The notes: generated by a model from the sequence alone, not told the origin. A stretch of DNA of 64,000 nt from Vanilla planifolia (GCA_023846275.1 CM043875.1:42190633-42254632); one strand, 5' to 3'; positions 37,601 to 51,029 are shown, counted from the first letter of the stretch. Translations and numbers: made by a program.

Positions 37601-37892
37601 ATCGCTGTTGCACCATTTAGCCTCAAAAAAGTGGGTAATGATATCACTAATACCCTCAGTCGAAGAGGAAGTAGTTCCTGAGTAATCCTTCATGTACAAA
37701 ATTTGGTTGCTACGCCATTTTGATGTTGCTACAACGTGGAAAAACCATGTGTTCTTGTCACCAAGTTGAGCCCACTACACCTTAGCCCTTTGCCACCACC
37801 ATCTTTCCTCCAACGAGCATTTCTTATGAAAATCAATAATGAGCTGGCCAAGTAGGAAATTCTCCTCAACATCCAAGCCACTATTAGACTCT
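34648..37892 (-). mobile_element. 5'-truncated L1-type LINE with RNase H
   Basis: Read on the minus strand, pieces of ORF2 appear in order: a pre-RT block with GDKNTWFFH (about 37,735-37,760); RT start with KNKASGMDEIT (near 37,460); ERLKQVLPDIIS and motif A IKIDIEQAYD (37,060-37,240); QGCHLSPYLF (near 36,900); the active-site FADD in LLFADDILLY (near 36,760); a thumb-type block with RFLWCD (36,330); zf-RVT sequence with WRLKVLPRVRLFIW and CTWGC...H...C (35,500-35,700); and RNase H with INCDVA, MEAQAI, MDCILAM and a C-terminal VAHAA (35,190 to about 34,760). The apurinic endonuclease and ORF1 are absent, as expected from 5' truncation. Several in-frame stops and frame changes show it is dead. 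The C-terminal RNase H is known from one plant L1 lineage. No clear poly(A) tail; a TATAAA lies near the 3' end. Confidence 0.88.
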
Positions 37893-37908
37893 TTAGCAAT
37901 CATATTCT
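37893..37908. repeat. LINE target-site duplication, 5' copy
   Basis: TTAGCAATCATATTCT, 14/16 identical to 34632-34647, at the point where LINE coding similarity stops. Confidence 0.6.
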
Positions 37909-40685
37909 AATGTCTATATAAACAACCATTTTTTAATTTTGGATTTAGATAAGCTATGCATGAAATGGTTAATCATAAAAGTTATCCTTTTGTTAATTTT
38001 TATTTTGATAACCAATAATTAAAGTTCAACAATTATACATCTTCAAAAAAGATAATTGAGCCCAAAATTATAACTTTTTCTAGAATTTAAGAACAATATC
38101 TAAGTGGAATAATCTTAGGTTGAAAATGTTTAGCAAATTAAACTAATTTTAAACTTAGCAAAAATTTTAGAATAGATAAATTTTAATAAACTTTTTGTAG
38201 TTTTTATAAGTCAAATGATTTTAGAAACAAATAGGATTTTTGTAATGCAAAACAAGTCTTAAAAGAAGGTTGATAATAGTTCAAGTTTACAAAATTTCTA
38301 AGACATTGAACAAACCCTTTGTGTCCTAAAAATAGAATATAAAATGTTGTCAACTCTATGATGAATTCTCAAGCAATGAAATTTTTAGAAACAACAAAAA
38401 GGTACTAAACAAAATATTTCATTTTTTTTTACTTCTCATAAGTTTGGGGTATACCCTTAACTTACCACCTTTCTAATTTAATTGTTTATGATCTATTATA
38501 TAATCTACCTTAGCTAATAATATAAGGTTTGGCCACTACTTTTCGTTTACTTACAAAATCAGGAGAAATAAAATTTAAATTATGGCTTGTTTGAATATGG
38601 ACTCATAATAGATTAATATCTTTGTTATCTAAACTAGAATAATTCAAAATACTCAAGAAAGAAAAGCCCCTAAATGAGCAAACACACTGCTAAATGTCTT
38701 AGATAATTTTGAGATTTCTAAAAATCCAAAATTTTGTGCTAATTGAAGAGTTTTAGAAAACTGTCCTCAACTTTTAAATCCCCAACTATAATAACTCATG
38801 CAAATTTTATCATAAGACAACATAATTTTTCTCTTATAAATATAACCCCCATCACAAAAAATAATCATTATACACCCACTTTATTACCCATTCCTTATCC
38901 AATAAATTATCAATATATTTACAAGTGTTTAGCAATGGTTAAATTCATCAAAGCATTGTTAGGCAAATTCTTAGACTAATTTAGAACCATGACAGATAGA
39001 AAAAACTTTAAAAAATAGAGAAATAAAGATAAACAATAAAATAAAGTACAATGATTAATATAAAAATCCAAACTCAAGAAAAAGATCACATATATGATTA
39101 TAGTAATAAAGTTTCACTGTGTATAAATGAAAGTATGTATAATATAATTATTTCTCTTATATAAAATTTCATATGAAAGAATGAATAACAAAATTATTAT
39201 ATACTAAAAATGAGAGTAGTGGATTCACCCATATAAAACTATGACATCATTTAGGAAAAAATGAGAGACAAGGAAAGAATAATTATACAATTTTTTTCTT
39301 TACTTTATTTCTTTCCTTCCACTATACTTTTATTAGAATTGGATGACTAATTTCTTCATTATTATATTGTAGGCTATGATAAAATGTTACACTAATCTTT
39401 TAGTAGTCATCACTAATACAAGTATGATTACTATCATAATTTGTCATTGAGAATATAATAATTGCTATTAGATGGTTGAAAAGAAACATATGCGATCCAT
39501 ATTTAGTATTCAAATTTTGGGCTTGACAACAAGCATATCAAAAAACCAATTTAATTATATGCTTGAATTTCCTGTTATCTTGCATTTAAATACAAAGAGA
39601 AATTCCTTAATGATGAGTGCAAAATAAAGTTTTAAAACTCAATTTTATTAATTTGATACATAAAAAAGATATTCAAAATACACAACTCTCCATGGTGTGA
39701 CCTAGTATCAAAATTTGAACTCAACAAATCATTAATTATATCTATTATAATTATTTTAATATTTAATTATAAATACCATTTAATCTAAAATGGCTCAATA
39801 AATTTCATAATTATAGTTTCATTATTTGAAATAATCTCTTCTTGAATTTCAAATTAATCTTATTAGTTTACATATATAATATAATCATTTAACAAAGTTT
39901 ATAAAGTGCTCTAATAAATCTTCAAAATAAAATATTATACATCCCATTTGTTGTCAAATAAATCCTAAATAGATTTGCAGTCATATTAAAGAAATAACTA
40001 AGTCGCATGTTCAGATTTCTTGTTGTGGTACAAAAGAAAGACAAAGAGAGATTGCCAATTTCAGTGGAATGCCAGTGATAAACTATCCAACGGTCAACAT
40101 TTTGCTTTAAAAAGGACAATCAAAACTATACAAAGAGAAATTACTGCTTTCCTAATGTTGTGATATTCAACTAAGAGTGAATTTTGGCTTGGAAGGCAAT
40201 CCTGAGAACTCTTTTCTACTGACATGTAAACAACCTTTAAGAAGCCAACCATAACCCTAAACGCTCTTTATTCTAATAGAAAATTTGTTGAACTTCCAGA
40301 GATAAGCTGTCAACAGAATTCTTTTCCCCACCTCAACCAAACAAAGGTCATCAATACCTCATCTCGAAGATGATTTGATTTCCACTTCTTAAAAATTGGT
40401 ACACACACTAATAAAAAAACGCACATAGAAAAGCTTGTACTTCCCCAGATTTGAGATGCTAAATACCCTCATTAGTAAAAGCATTGAATCGATCGTTGAG
40501 AAAAACAAATACATTCACTTCAAGTAATACTAATCAACAAGCACCCGACTTCAAAAGAACAAATGCCAATCCAAAGAGAAGTCTTCTGATTTATATATCC
40601 CTTCTTGGTTATCACCTTTACTAAAATTCGGACGCACAACTAAACTCGAGCAATTATTTTCAAAGAAAGGAGTAATGCTTCTCCT
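37909..40685. other. Intergenic DNA, no gene
   Basis: AT-rich with only short frames. The last 100 bp or so before 40,686 should be the 3' untranslated region of the GATA gene, which reads leftward; no clear poly(A) signal was picked. Confidence 0.55.
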
Positions 40686-41455
40686 TCAGCTGCACATAAG
40701 ACCACAGGAAAGGGCCATCAGCAAGATGGCTGCATCCTTCTCGTCCTGAGGGAACACTCGGGCCCTCTTTAAGCTCGCTGCAACGTCTTCAAAACAAAGC
40801 TTCCTCTGTGTGCTCACTCCAGTGCTGATAAACCTGCATCTCTTCTTAAATGGCACCGTGGGATCGTCTCTTGCAGCGCTGCTGTTGGTCGCCGAAAGGA
40901 GTGTGGACATTGACCGTCTGGCCTTCCTTTGCCTTATTCCACAGGCATTACAAAGAGACTGCAACACACATATATATCAATAAATATGTAACGCTAATTA
41001 TAATTAAATCATGATATATCTATAAAGGTATAAACCTTGGGACCCTGAGGACCGCTTCTCCAAAGGGGTGTCTTGGTGGTGTTGCAGTCAGAGCAAACTC
41101 GAACTATGCCGCCGGGGAGGATTTTGCTGCTGTTTTTCTCTTGTTGTTGCGAGATGCTTCTTCTTGGTTTGCTTGCAGTTGTTTGATCTGAGCTCATCAT
41201 CTTCTTCATGATCCTCATCTTGGAAGACATCCATTTAGCTTGCTCGGGTTGGCCCCCATCTTTGTTTTCTGGGTTGAATACCTTCCCCTCATGTGGTGTG
41301 TTAACCTTTTGGGTTTCAAGGACAAGAGGACATGGAGTCTTGGAGGAGCTTCTGGTTCCCTGTAAAAGGAAGGGGATGTGGGTTTGGCTTTGATCTCCTT
41401 CTCCTAAAGAGATCTGAGAGTTTTGTGTGTGGAAGAATACAGAAGCCTTGGACAT
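40686..41455 (-). CDS. LLM-domain B-class GATA transcription factor
   Basis: Two exons on the minus strand, 41455-41036 and 40958-40686, separated by a 77-bp GT/AG intron; 230 residues. The single GATA zinc finger has the plant CX2CX18CX2C form: Cys121, Cys124, Cys143, Cys146 (CSDCNTTKTPLW..., then LCNACGIRQRKARR). The intron falls inside the finger loop, a position typical of B-class GATAs. The C-terminus carries the LLM motif (AILLMALSCG, residues 217-226), which defines the GNC, CGA1/GNL and GATA15/16/17 group; there is no HAN domain. By family knowledge these nuclear factors promote greening and chloroplast formation downstream of light, cytokinin, auxin and gibberellin. The N-terminal 115 residues are Ser/Gln/Lys-rich and not conserved. 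The fairly long N-terminus points to the GNC/CGA1 side, but this is not certain. Confidence 0.93.
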
Positions 41456-41463
41456 GGAGAGGA

Positions 41464-41495
41464 AGAGAGAGAGAGAGAGAGAAAAAGAGAGAGAG
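41464..41495 (-). repeat. GA/CT microsatellite in the GATA gene leader
   Basis: An AG run with one AAAA interruption, 8 bp upstream of the GATA start codon; on the transcribed strand it is CT-rich. CT tracts in 5' leaders are common in plants and may bind BBR/BPC GAGA factors or affect translation. Its length probably varies between alleles. Confidence 0.8.
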
Positions 41496-44400
41496 TAGGA
41501 GAGAAGTGATCAGGATTAGGGTGAGGGAACTGCTGATCTATTAAAGGAACAACCTATGTTAGATATGACTGTGGGGCTTCAAAACCTAGACCAACGATTG
41601 TCCGTGAATGATCAACGTTGTGTATGATATCCATATAAATCAAACACCTTGTTTGACAAAAATATTATGAAGATTATCCATTTTAACCCAAATAGTTATC
41701 ATGTTTTTTCAACAGGCCTCATTTATCATTTAAGGCATATAAATTGGAAATGCTCTCTTCATTAACACCGAAAAACTATTCTTTCACGTGCAACATCATC
41801 TAATTCTTATAAATAATCATCGTTTATCCATGTTCTTATCTTCCTTTCTATAACAAAAAATCTATTAAGAATTATTCCTTATAAAATTAATATTTCTAGA
41901 TAATTCATTAATCCCTTCTTCATAAGTTTATTATTTATAATTTATATTATATTGAGGAGATGCATAAAAAATAAAATACTTGTCTTACATATATTTTTTG
42001 TATGAAAACTTTCAATGAATTTATGTCTGCTTCTATGAAAAAAAAATTATAACTGCAGTCTCTAAGGAAGCGCTTGCAAAACTAAATTAATTTCTTTATA
42101 AATATGCTTTTTTTCATGGACTTAAAAAGTAAATGGTTTAAAGTCCTTCACGTGAACCCTTCTTACACTAACGTAGGGTCACAATAAAACACTATAGAAA
42201 GAGAAAAGAATATGCACAACCAACCATTTTTATAGGACCATCCCTTGTTTCCCCAAAAGGTGGTCTCTTAATAAATATTATTTAGGTTTAATATATTTCT
42301 ATTTATAGTATTTATTTTTGTTTAACAATATATTCATGCAATATTAAATATATTCTGCTATTTTGTTTTTGCTGAATGATGCTACCCCACCAACATTATA
42401 TTCACACATTTATATCACATAAATCAACTGAATCAAGCATACCTATATTCGTATCTACAAAAATCTTCATGCCCATTTGATTCTCCATAACATTTGACTC
42501 GTCAATATAAAGATTATATAAATTAATTATTGATGACAAAAAAAAATGATATAATTACATTGTATCAAATAAATAATAATAATAATAAATTAATAAAAAC
42601 TAAATAATTAGTATTATGAGAGAAATATTAACATGTGTGGAAAATAGAATTAAATAGTCTACAAATTCCAATCTTCAAAAAACTAACACTTGAAAGACAA
42701 TTACTTAATTTGTGAGATTAATTTGTATAATTAAAAATAAAAGGTTCATTCGTTGTAATTATTTAGATATAAATATCATTGAATATTAAGTTTATTATAA
42801 AAAAATAAGTAATATTATTTCATTTTTTTTATTAAAATAATAAATATTATATTTTATGAAAAATAAAAAAAATATTTTTTAAAATTAATAATAAAGCGTG
42901 TTTATTAGTTGAAAAATAAGTAAAATTTATTAAGCTATTTAATCAACGATTAACTATTTTTCAACTAGATTGATTAGGCTTCAAATCCTTATCCATCTTT
43001 GATTCAGCCATCCCCGGCCTCAATCCCAATTCTCCAATACGTGGAGCATTTTTCGACTAGCTTTGAAGAGGTTTTTTTGTCTTAAAGTAATTAATTTAAT
43101 TTTTTAGGATTACTGTTTTAGAAATACTATCATAATCTGTAATATTATATAATATAATTAAATACTTTAAATTTATTAATTTGAAGAAGTTTTAAATAAT
43201 ATGATTGAAATGTCTGATTTATAAGGCAAATTTCTAGTATAGATATGATCCAAACATCATTAAAATAAAACAAAAAAAAATTCAAAAAAATCATTAAATT
43301 AAATAACGTTTAATATATAAATAACATTAAATCAAAATAATAGTTGTCATTCGACGTCCTTAATATATTGCCAGCAAGACATTAAATGCATGAGCAGGCA
43401 AGGAAGCAGGATGTGCACCTGATCTCAATAATGGTTTTATATGTTTAGTCTCCCGTGATCATGAAACTATCTGGAATAGTTTCTCTTTCATATTAGTTTA
43501 ATTTATAATAACTCAGTTATTTATATATGCACAAATATAGATTTAGCATTCGTTTGATACAAGGTTTTTAAAATCTTTTTTTTTTTATTTTGTATTTTGA
43601 ATAAAAAAAATAATATAAAAAATGAAGATTTTCTGCCTTCCATAATGTTCTTCATCAATATTGCAAAGAGCTAAATGAAGATTTTTTATTTTTCTTCTGC
43701 ATTTCTCATGTTCATGTAAACTAAAACACCCATGAGCTAAAAATTGCTCATGATGTCAACAATTAATACATGATATCTGTAGATAAGTTTCTTTGTATAC
43801 TTTTTTAGTTTGATGCAAAGTTTAATTTAGTGATTTCACTTTTTGAATAAACCAATTTAATTAAGGGAAAAATTAATACATAATTAACAATGAGTTCTTT
43901 ATGAAATATTATTATTCACATTTACATTTTTTAAAATGATTTAAGTGACAATTTATACATAAAAAAGTATGTTTTATTTTGTAATTAATAAAATTTTATA
44001 AAAAATTTTGTTTCTAAATTCTCTAATTTTCTTTCCAAGCAAGGTACTCTGTCTAATTTTTCCATCATTAATTCCAAATGCTACCATATTAGAGTTGCAT
44101 TTTGGACATAATTGCATAATAAAATATTTGCTAAAATAAAGAGCTTTAGTGTTGTAGTATGTATTTTTTTTCTTTGTCCGAAAGAAATTATTTAATAATA
44201 ACAAATAGTTTGAATATACTAAATTTTTTTCTTTGAATAAAATTTTTTTCATAAAAATTATGATTTATGCAGTATTAAGATAAATACCTTTTTTTAAATC
44301 TCACGACATCATTAAGAATTAGTAGATATTATTTATGTATACTCTGAAAATACTATAAATTATAAAAAAAAATAGAAAGAAGTATGCAGAAACATTATTA

Positions 44401-45859
44401 GTGTCACAAAAAGACTATGAATAAGATAATATTCTCATAGATTTCTAATGTAAAAAAAAAAATTGGATATTTTATTTAAAAATATCATAAAAAATATCAA
44501 GATAATGGTTGTGACACTCCAAACTTTTTGTAGAAAATGTAAGACATTTTCATAAAGGGAATAAATTTGACAAGAATTTTTTTATTGACTTTTTTTTTAT
44601 CATAAATCAATAAAAATATATGATGAGTTAGTAGAAGAGTTGAAAGTCTTTAAAACAAATGTTCAAGGGTTTGTCTTTTAAATGTGATAATATAGTTAAT
44701 ATTATTAAAGAATTAATTATCTTTACTAATTTGATTAATTAATGGGTCTTGATATTATCATATGAATAAAAAATAACTAAATTTATGATAACAAAACTTT
44801 TAAAAAGATTATGAACTTCAAAGTTGTTGAAAGAAAGTAACAAAAGAATTGCTTGATTGTTTTTGCATAAAGATTAGCCTGAACATATTTGTTTGCAAGA
44901 TCCTTGGACAAATTGTGACTAGTTTTACCTACAATAATTAATTGGCTTGATTAAACAAATTTATCTTTAATTCTTTGAGTAACACTTGAGTAAGTAATGT
45001 TAAGTTAACCTTTCAATCAAGTAAGGAAAAATATTTAAAAATAGACAATAATAATGCTCTTTCATTTAGAGAATAATATAAAGGTTTTATGGTATGACAG
45101 AGATAAAAAAAAAATACAAGTTAACATTCTATATAAGATATAGAAAAGTGTTGTAAAGTTCAAATAAACAAGTTAGATTGATTTTATCTTAGATATTATA
45201 TACATTATAAAAACATTTGTAGTTTGTAAAATAATTCAAATGAAAAAAAAATTATAAAATTTGAATTATTCTTAACACGATTTGTCAGAAATATTATGTG
45301 AAACAATAAATATCACGTATCTCATAGAAAAATAGAAGATATAGAACTCTAATATCATTTCTTATTACTGTTAAGAGAATAATTTTTTTATCAAATATTA
45401 TATTATAGAAACTATATTGCTGATGATTTTATAAAAAAATTTCAACTTTTAAAAGTTTGAAAAAGTTATTCATATATTGATATGATAGAATTTTTATTAA
45501 AAAAATAGGCACTGTAAATTAATGAAAAATTTAATACAATAGTTTTTGTCATTTAAATGAGTCAAAAATAGATCATAGAAAAATATGTTTATTTTATAAA
45601 TTGTTTATATTTTGATTTCTTTCAAAATAAAAATGTCCTGTTTGTTGTGTTTTTTTTATATTATAATCATGTAATTACTTTAGAATGGAGGGTTTCTCCA
45701 TCCCATAACTAAATTATCAAGTCAACTTCGAGATAATTAACAAATATCAATCGACACATTTTATTAAATCATTTCTCCTTAATTGTGACAGCGGATCGTA
45801 TGGATACTAAAAATGTACGTAATTAAAAATTATAAAAAAGGAAGATAAATATATCCAAT
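41496..45859. other. GATA promoter side and AT-rich intergenic DNA
   Basis: The first few hundred bases are the upstream region of the GATA gene; TTTAATAG (minus strand, near 41,540) is a weak TATA candidate. Beyond about 42 kb the DNA is extremely AT-rich with long A and T runs and a short AAT repeat at 42,570-42,590. No gene. A TGTGACACTCC at 44,510 looks like an LTR start but has no partner. Confidence 0.5.
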
Positions 45860-46060
45860 CGGCTCTCTTATCCGGTAAACCGGATTCAATTCCTGTGATC
45901 CTTGGGCTTGATACGTTTGTGGTCCGGCGACCGCACGTGCCGTGTCTCCGGCAGAGGCAGAGAGAGAGTGGGCCAGCGCGCTGAAGGAGGACCGCGACCA
46001 TTACGCAACTCTGCGCCATCGCCCGCAGGTGTGTTGACGTCGATATTTGAAAGCTACGTT
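45860..46060. other. Orphan GC-rich patch with G-box and palindrome
   Basis: About 200 bp of GC-rich sequence in very AT-rich DNA. It holds ATCCGGT-AA-ACCGGAT (45870-45885), a palindromic G-box GCACGTGC (45933-45940), a short GA run, a CGCCCGCAG/GTGTGT junction that resembles an exon end (near 46,028) and TGACGTC at 46035-46041. One plus frame is open over the patch but lacks an ATG after its upstream stop. It could be a relic of a first exon and promoter, a captured gene fragment, or an unannotated non-coding transcript start. Not identified. Confidence 0.4.
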
Positions 46061-48655
46061 TCGTTTGATATACCCTCCATTATTGTACATTTTCACTTCT
46101 TACCGTAAATTCGCATATGCAAAATGGATATTTATAAATATAAATGGATTTTGCACTGTTTAGTGCATGCAAATTTGACTATGAAAGGATGTGTAGGGTT
46201 TCCTTTGGCTGCCAGAAGTTGGGATTTATGTGGGAAGTTAACGAGGAGATGTTGTTTTTCTACAGTCCAGATTGGTGGTTGTGGAGGGCACACGGCATCC
46301 CTTAAATTTACGATAATACTTATTTGTTAGTTATGCTTTAAATCGGCTTTTAGATTTTTTTTTTAATTTTATTTTTAATAAATAAATTTTATTAAAACTT
46401 ATTTTTTATTCATAAAGAATTCTTATTTCATTTTTTTTTTGGTATCTTCTTTCAAATCCTTTCTCAAATAATCTACCAAGCAAAAAAAAAAAAAAAAAAA
46501 TTAAAATAAATTGGCATTATTTTTTTTTTCAAACTTTCATCTTATCATCTATCAATTGAAATTAAATATGGATAAACATTTGGGTGCACGATAACCAAAT
46601 AAAAGTGATAATTACCGCACTAATAGGAAAGTATGCCTTTAGCACTTAACACAACGATGAGAAAAAATGGTGGGAAATTTGGCAATAGTGACCCAAGGGA
46701 CCTAGTGGTGTGACCTGTCATGTTGGGGACCAATGGATTACATCGATTTTAAAGGTAGTGTGGTAGTAATATATATTTATGTCATTAATAAAAGTTATTG
46801 CTCAAATGTTTAAACCATGGATTTTGTTCGAACAATCATAAAATATTCAAATAACACGCCAATTGCATTAGGTGATTTTTTTTATTAATTGTATGTTACA
46901 ATAATATCCAAAACTCAAGACAATGATCTACCATCATAAGAGAGAGAGCACTCTATTATAAAATTTAAACATTAAAGTCATTTAAAACTATCTATATATA
47001 TAAAAATCATAAAGCCTACCAAATAACAAATTAAATAATCATAAGAAACAAAATTACAAACTTAAATAATAAATTCTTGATATAGATAATCAATGTTACA
47101 TCTTGGCTATAAATATTACTCGATTATCCATTAATTATGTATTAACAGGTTATATTAAGTAAAACCATCAAAATCGAGTTCACAATAATCCCTCTGGTGA
47201 GGAATGATTAAACTATCTTGCACATATGTGTATATATTTAATGTAATGTGTAATGTAAGTTAGAAGACTTAATGGTGTAGAAAATGTTGGAGATGATTAT
47301 ATAGGTAAACTTATTTAATATATATATATTTGTTATTTGATGCTTGTAAGCTAGATGCCAATAAAATTGGTTTTTGTTTCTTAGCAAATATGGAGATGCT
47401 TATATAGAAATGTTAGTACCATGGATTTTACTTGATGTGTTATTAATTATTACAAGATTTACAATGTTTTATATTTGTTTCTAAGAGAAGTTGTTGAATT
47501 TCTTTGCAAATTAAAATGCATGAAGTATTGGTAATTCATTTATAAGTGATTTTCTTTATGCTAATGGAAATTTATATATTCGTGCTCATAAAATAAGATA
47601 AAAAAAAGAGAAAGATAAAATATTAAATTGCAAAGGCTAAGCCTACAAATTAGGAAACAGAAAGGCAAAATATAAAAAAAATTGATGAAGGAAAAGAAAT
47701 GTCAAAGATGAAAGGATGATTTAGTTGTCTAAATTTGTGACAATATTTCAAAATAATATATTTTAGAGATGAGCTAAAGAAGTCAATCATCTGAGTTGCT
47801 TATATTTAAGAAATGATTCTTAAACATGTTCAATCATTGATGATGTGACATTTCCTTAAGATAACACATAAAAAGATAAAAGGAAAATAGAACAAGAAAA
47901 GTTGTAAGATAATAAAAGAGAAATACGATTACATGTTTTTATGTAAAAATTTACTTTATTCTCTATATTTCATCAACATATTTTTTTCTTATTATAGTAT
48001 TGTTATTGATTAAACATGTAGTTACCCAACAATGTTTTCTTCAAATATATGCACATGTGTTTGCTAATGAGTCATTATCAATTGGCTCATACTTCTTTTG
48101 ACTTGACATTTTCAAGCAAAAAATAGGTACTTAAGGAATATAATGGAATAATTAGTGCTAAATCATTCTAACTTAACATAAAAGTTATTTTACTTTCTCA
48201 TTTAGTTTTGTGATAATCAAGATAGTATTTTCTTACGTGATAATGATGGGCATACTATAGAACTTTTTAATCATGATGATGGTTGAAACTAGATTTGTTT
48301 AAAGTTTTAAAACTAATATGTTTTAACATTTTAGTTGCTTAAAGCTTAAATGAATTCCATATTAGTATGTGATTCAATGCTAAATGACTTTCAAGACAAG
48401 GTTTATTATTTACTTCTTGAGCTTATAAATGTGATTTTGTTTAAAAGAGTACTATATGAAGGGTTGTTTTCATTATGAATTAAGAAGGGGTTTACTTGGT
48501 TTTATATTCAAATAGCTTTAAAAGTTTCTTATGTTATTATTTTTATAAAATGTTAAGAATGATTTCTTTGTTTTTTAAAATTTTTTAAGAAAATTAAAAG
48601 AAGTATATATCATAACATTGAATTTTAGGAATGACTAATAAGACGTCACCATAGG
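46061..48655. other. AT-rich DNA, no gene; may include a decayed 5' LTR
   Basis: 46,130-46,320 has slightly raised GC and a TTTTTCTACAG acceptor-like site but no recognised exon. A run of 19 A lies at 46482-46500. The right part ends at the primer-binding site of the Ty3/gypsy fossil, so some of it may be that element's 5' LTR, too decayed to delimit. Confidence 0.4.
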
Positions 48656-50797
48656 ATTGATATTAGAGTAGTTAAAGTTCTAATGAGAACTTGAAAGAAA
48701 TCTTAGACATAGTACTTGGTGCAAACATAATGAAAAAGGCTCTAAAAAGATATGTTATAACATAGGATGTGAAACAAAAAGAATTGAAACCTTAGGTGGA
48801 GAGCATAGGAAAATATTTTAAAGGGGAAAAGACACCTGATGGACCTTAATTTAACTATGTTGCTACTTATTTCTTATGTTTTATGTATTGCAAAGAACTT
48901 ATAATCAAAATAAAAAATTGCATATTCTTTATAGTTGATTGTATAATACCATTTCACATATTATATAATATAATAGGTATAAAATTAAGGTTAAAAACTA
49001 GATTGGAATGCCATATAATACAATTAGAAAAATCATAAAATATGATTTTTTATAATACAAATCAATGTAGAATATGAGATAGTTGAAATAAAGATGTACC
49101 AATGCATGCAAAAAAAAGATATGTAATTTCAACGTTATGTATTTGATAATATTATATCTTAATGTTAATGATTTTATTATGCTAAAAGTGTGCATAATTG
49201 ATATAACAGATGACTTCAAGGAACTATAATGAATTTGAAGAAGAGGTATAAAATTCCCTTAACTTAAGAACTATAAATTCTCAAGTTGGTAATGAATGAA
49301 AAAGAAGGGATAAGACATCCAAATTTCAAATGCGGGGGGCATGAACCAATAATGATTTCAAATAAAAAGGGAGGCATGATCCAACAATGAAAGGGATATT
49401 ATTGTCTGCTTTTCAATAAGATGATACAACAATTCTTACAACTATAACCACTAAGGTTGAAGGACAATGTAACTCCCTTTGAAGTGAAGGACTAGCTTGA
49501 AAGGATTAAGATATTGTTTGATAACATGGTATGTGACACCCACCAAAGTGTGCCACTGATCGCATTAGTATTGGGCAACACTTTCAAATAATGGTGGAGG
49601 AGCCAATAAGGGATGTTATATGGTGACAAGCCCAATTCAAAGATATATTGGGAATATTTTTATCATGCTTTTTTGAAATTGTATGGTCTAGAATCTACTA
49701 AGGATAAAATGAGAGATGAATTGCTAAGGTTGTATCAATGAAACTTAACCGTTGGTGAATACAAGAAGACGCTCTCTAAACTTGTAAGGTATTCATTAGA
49801 GATAATAGGGTAAAAAAACTAAAGATGTTATCACTTTTAAAGAGTAAAAGATGATATATGGAACATGTTGGTACCATTGGAGTTCTATTCATATTGGAAA
49901 ATAATGGAGGCCATTTATCAAACTGAACGAGGCCTCAAATCAATTGAATTTAAGAGAGCAATGAAAAATAGAAAGGGCAATTTTTCTCCACAAAGGAACA
50001 ATAAGAACAAGAAGTAGTGTGAGCAAAATTCCAACAAACAATAGGGTAAGATGTTGCAAAATCAAATATGCGACAAATTTTGCTCGGGAGAACAAAGGAA
50101 AAGGAGGATAAAATGTTTCAAACTCAGGAACTTTGAGCATTATTCTAGAGCATGCTCATAAGAAAATAAAAAAAATTAATGGAAGAGAAAAAATTCCAAG
50201 TAGAACTTCTAAAATTAATAATAACAATGAAGGAAAAAGATAGACTCAAACACAAGCTCAAAAATAAATAAACATGATCTATGCTACTAATGAAGTGGAA
50301 GCTCCAGTCTTACTTGACATTATCATAGATACTCTATAATTTTTAGATAAATTTATGACAATTTTATTTGATTGCGATACATCTTATTCCAAACATAGTT
50401 AAGAAAAAAATGAATGAGCAACGACAACTAAAAAATTGCTTAAAAGTCACTTCACCTATGGGTAACACAGTTGTGGTAAAAATCAATATTATATAAAAAA
50501 TATAGAAATAAATGGAATACCATTCTATTCCAATTTAATCTTTATTGACATCCTAGAGCTTGATATAATATTGGTAATTAATTGACTTATAAATCGTAAG
50601 ATCACAACAGATTGTTGGAAGAAGAAAGTGACTATTAGATTAAAAAATAGATCAAAATTGATTTAGTTTGGGAAAAGAAGGAAGATACCGCTCATATCTA
50701 TTATGAAGGTAAAAAAACTGTTGCAAAAAGATGTAAATCCTATCTTATATCCATACAAAATACATTACAAATCAAAACTAATTACATAATGAGCTAG

Positions 50798-50875
50798 TAT
50801 TTTATAAATATTTGGAGGTTTTTTTAAAGAATCTACTATTTTATAAATATTTGGAGGTTTTTTTAAAGAATCTAC
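50798..50875. repeat. Perfect 39-bp tandem duplication
   Basis: 50798-50836 and 50837-50875 are identical (TATTTTATAAATATTTGGAG... through ...AATCTAC). It lies in the heavily decayed element yet shows no divergence, so it arose late. Confidence 0.92.
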
Positions 50876-51024
50876 ATGGACTACCACCATATGGACAGAT
50901 TAAATTTGCCATCAAACTAATGTTGGGGCATGGAGCCAATTTTTAAAACACCATATTATATGACACTAATAGAAATATATGAGATAAAGTCAATTGTGAG
51001 AACTCTTAGTTAAAAAATTGATTA

Positions 51025-51029
51025 GATAG
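51025..51029. repeat. Target-site duplication, left copy
   Basis: GATAG directly before the TG of the solo LTR; the same five bases follow its CA at 54008-54012. Confidence 0.85.

Noticed and set aside
43974-44252. Minus-strand frame with a CPKC motif
   Set aside because: A lone CxxC in AT-rich sequence, no second zinc pair and no recognisable family.
44510-44520. TGTGACACTCC as an LTR start
   Set aside because: No matching CA end, target duplication or second LTR found; it does not align beyond the first bases with the LTR start at 54,694.
45870-45910. Possible tRNA 3' half (GGATTCAATTCC)
   Set aside because: No acceptor stem or anticodon arm fits upstream; the T-loop likeness is partial.
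47096-47110. TGTTACATCTT as a 5' LTR start matching 54,694
   Set aside because: Similarity stops after about a dozen bases.
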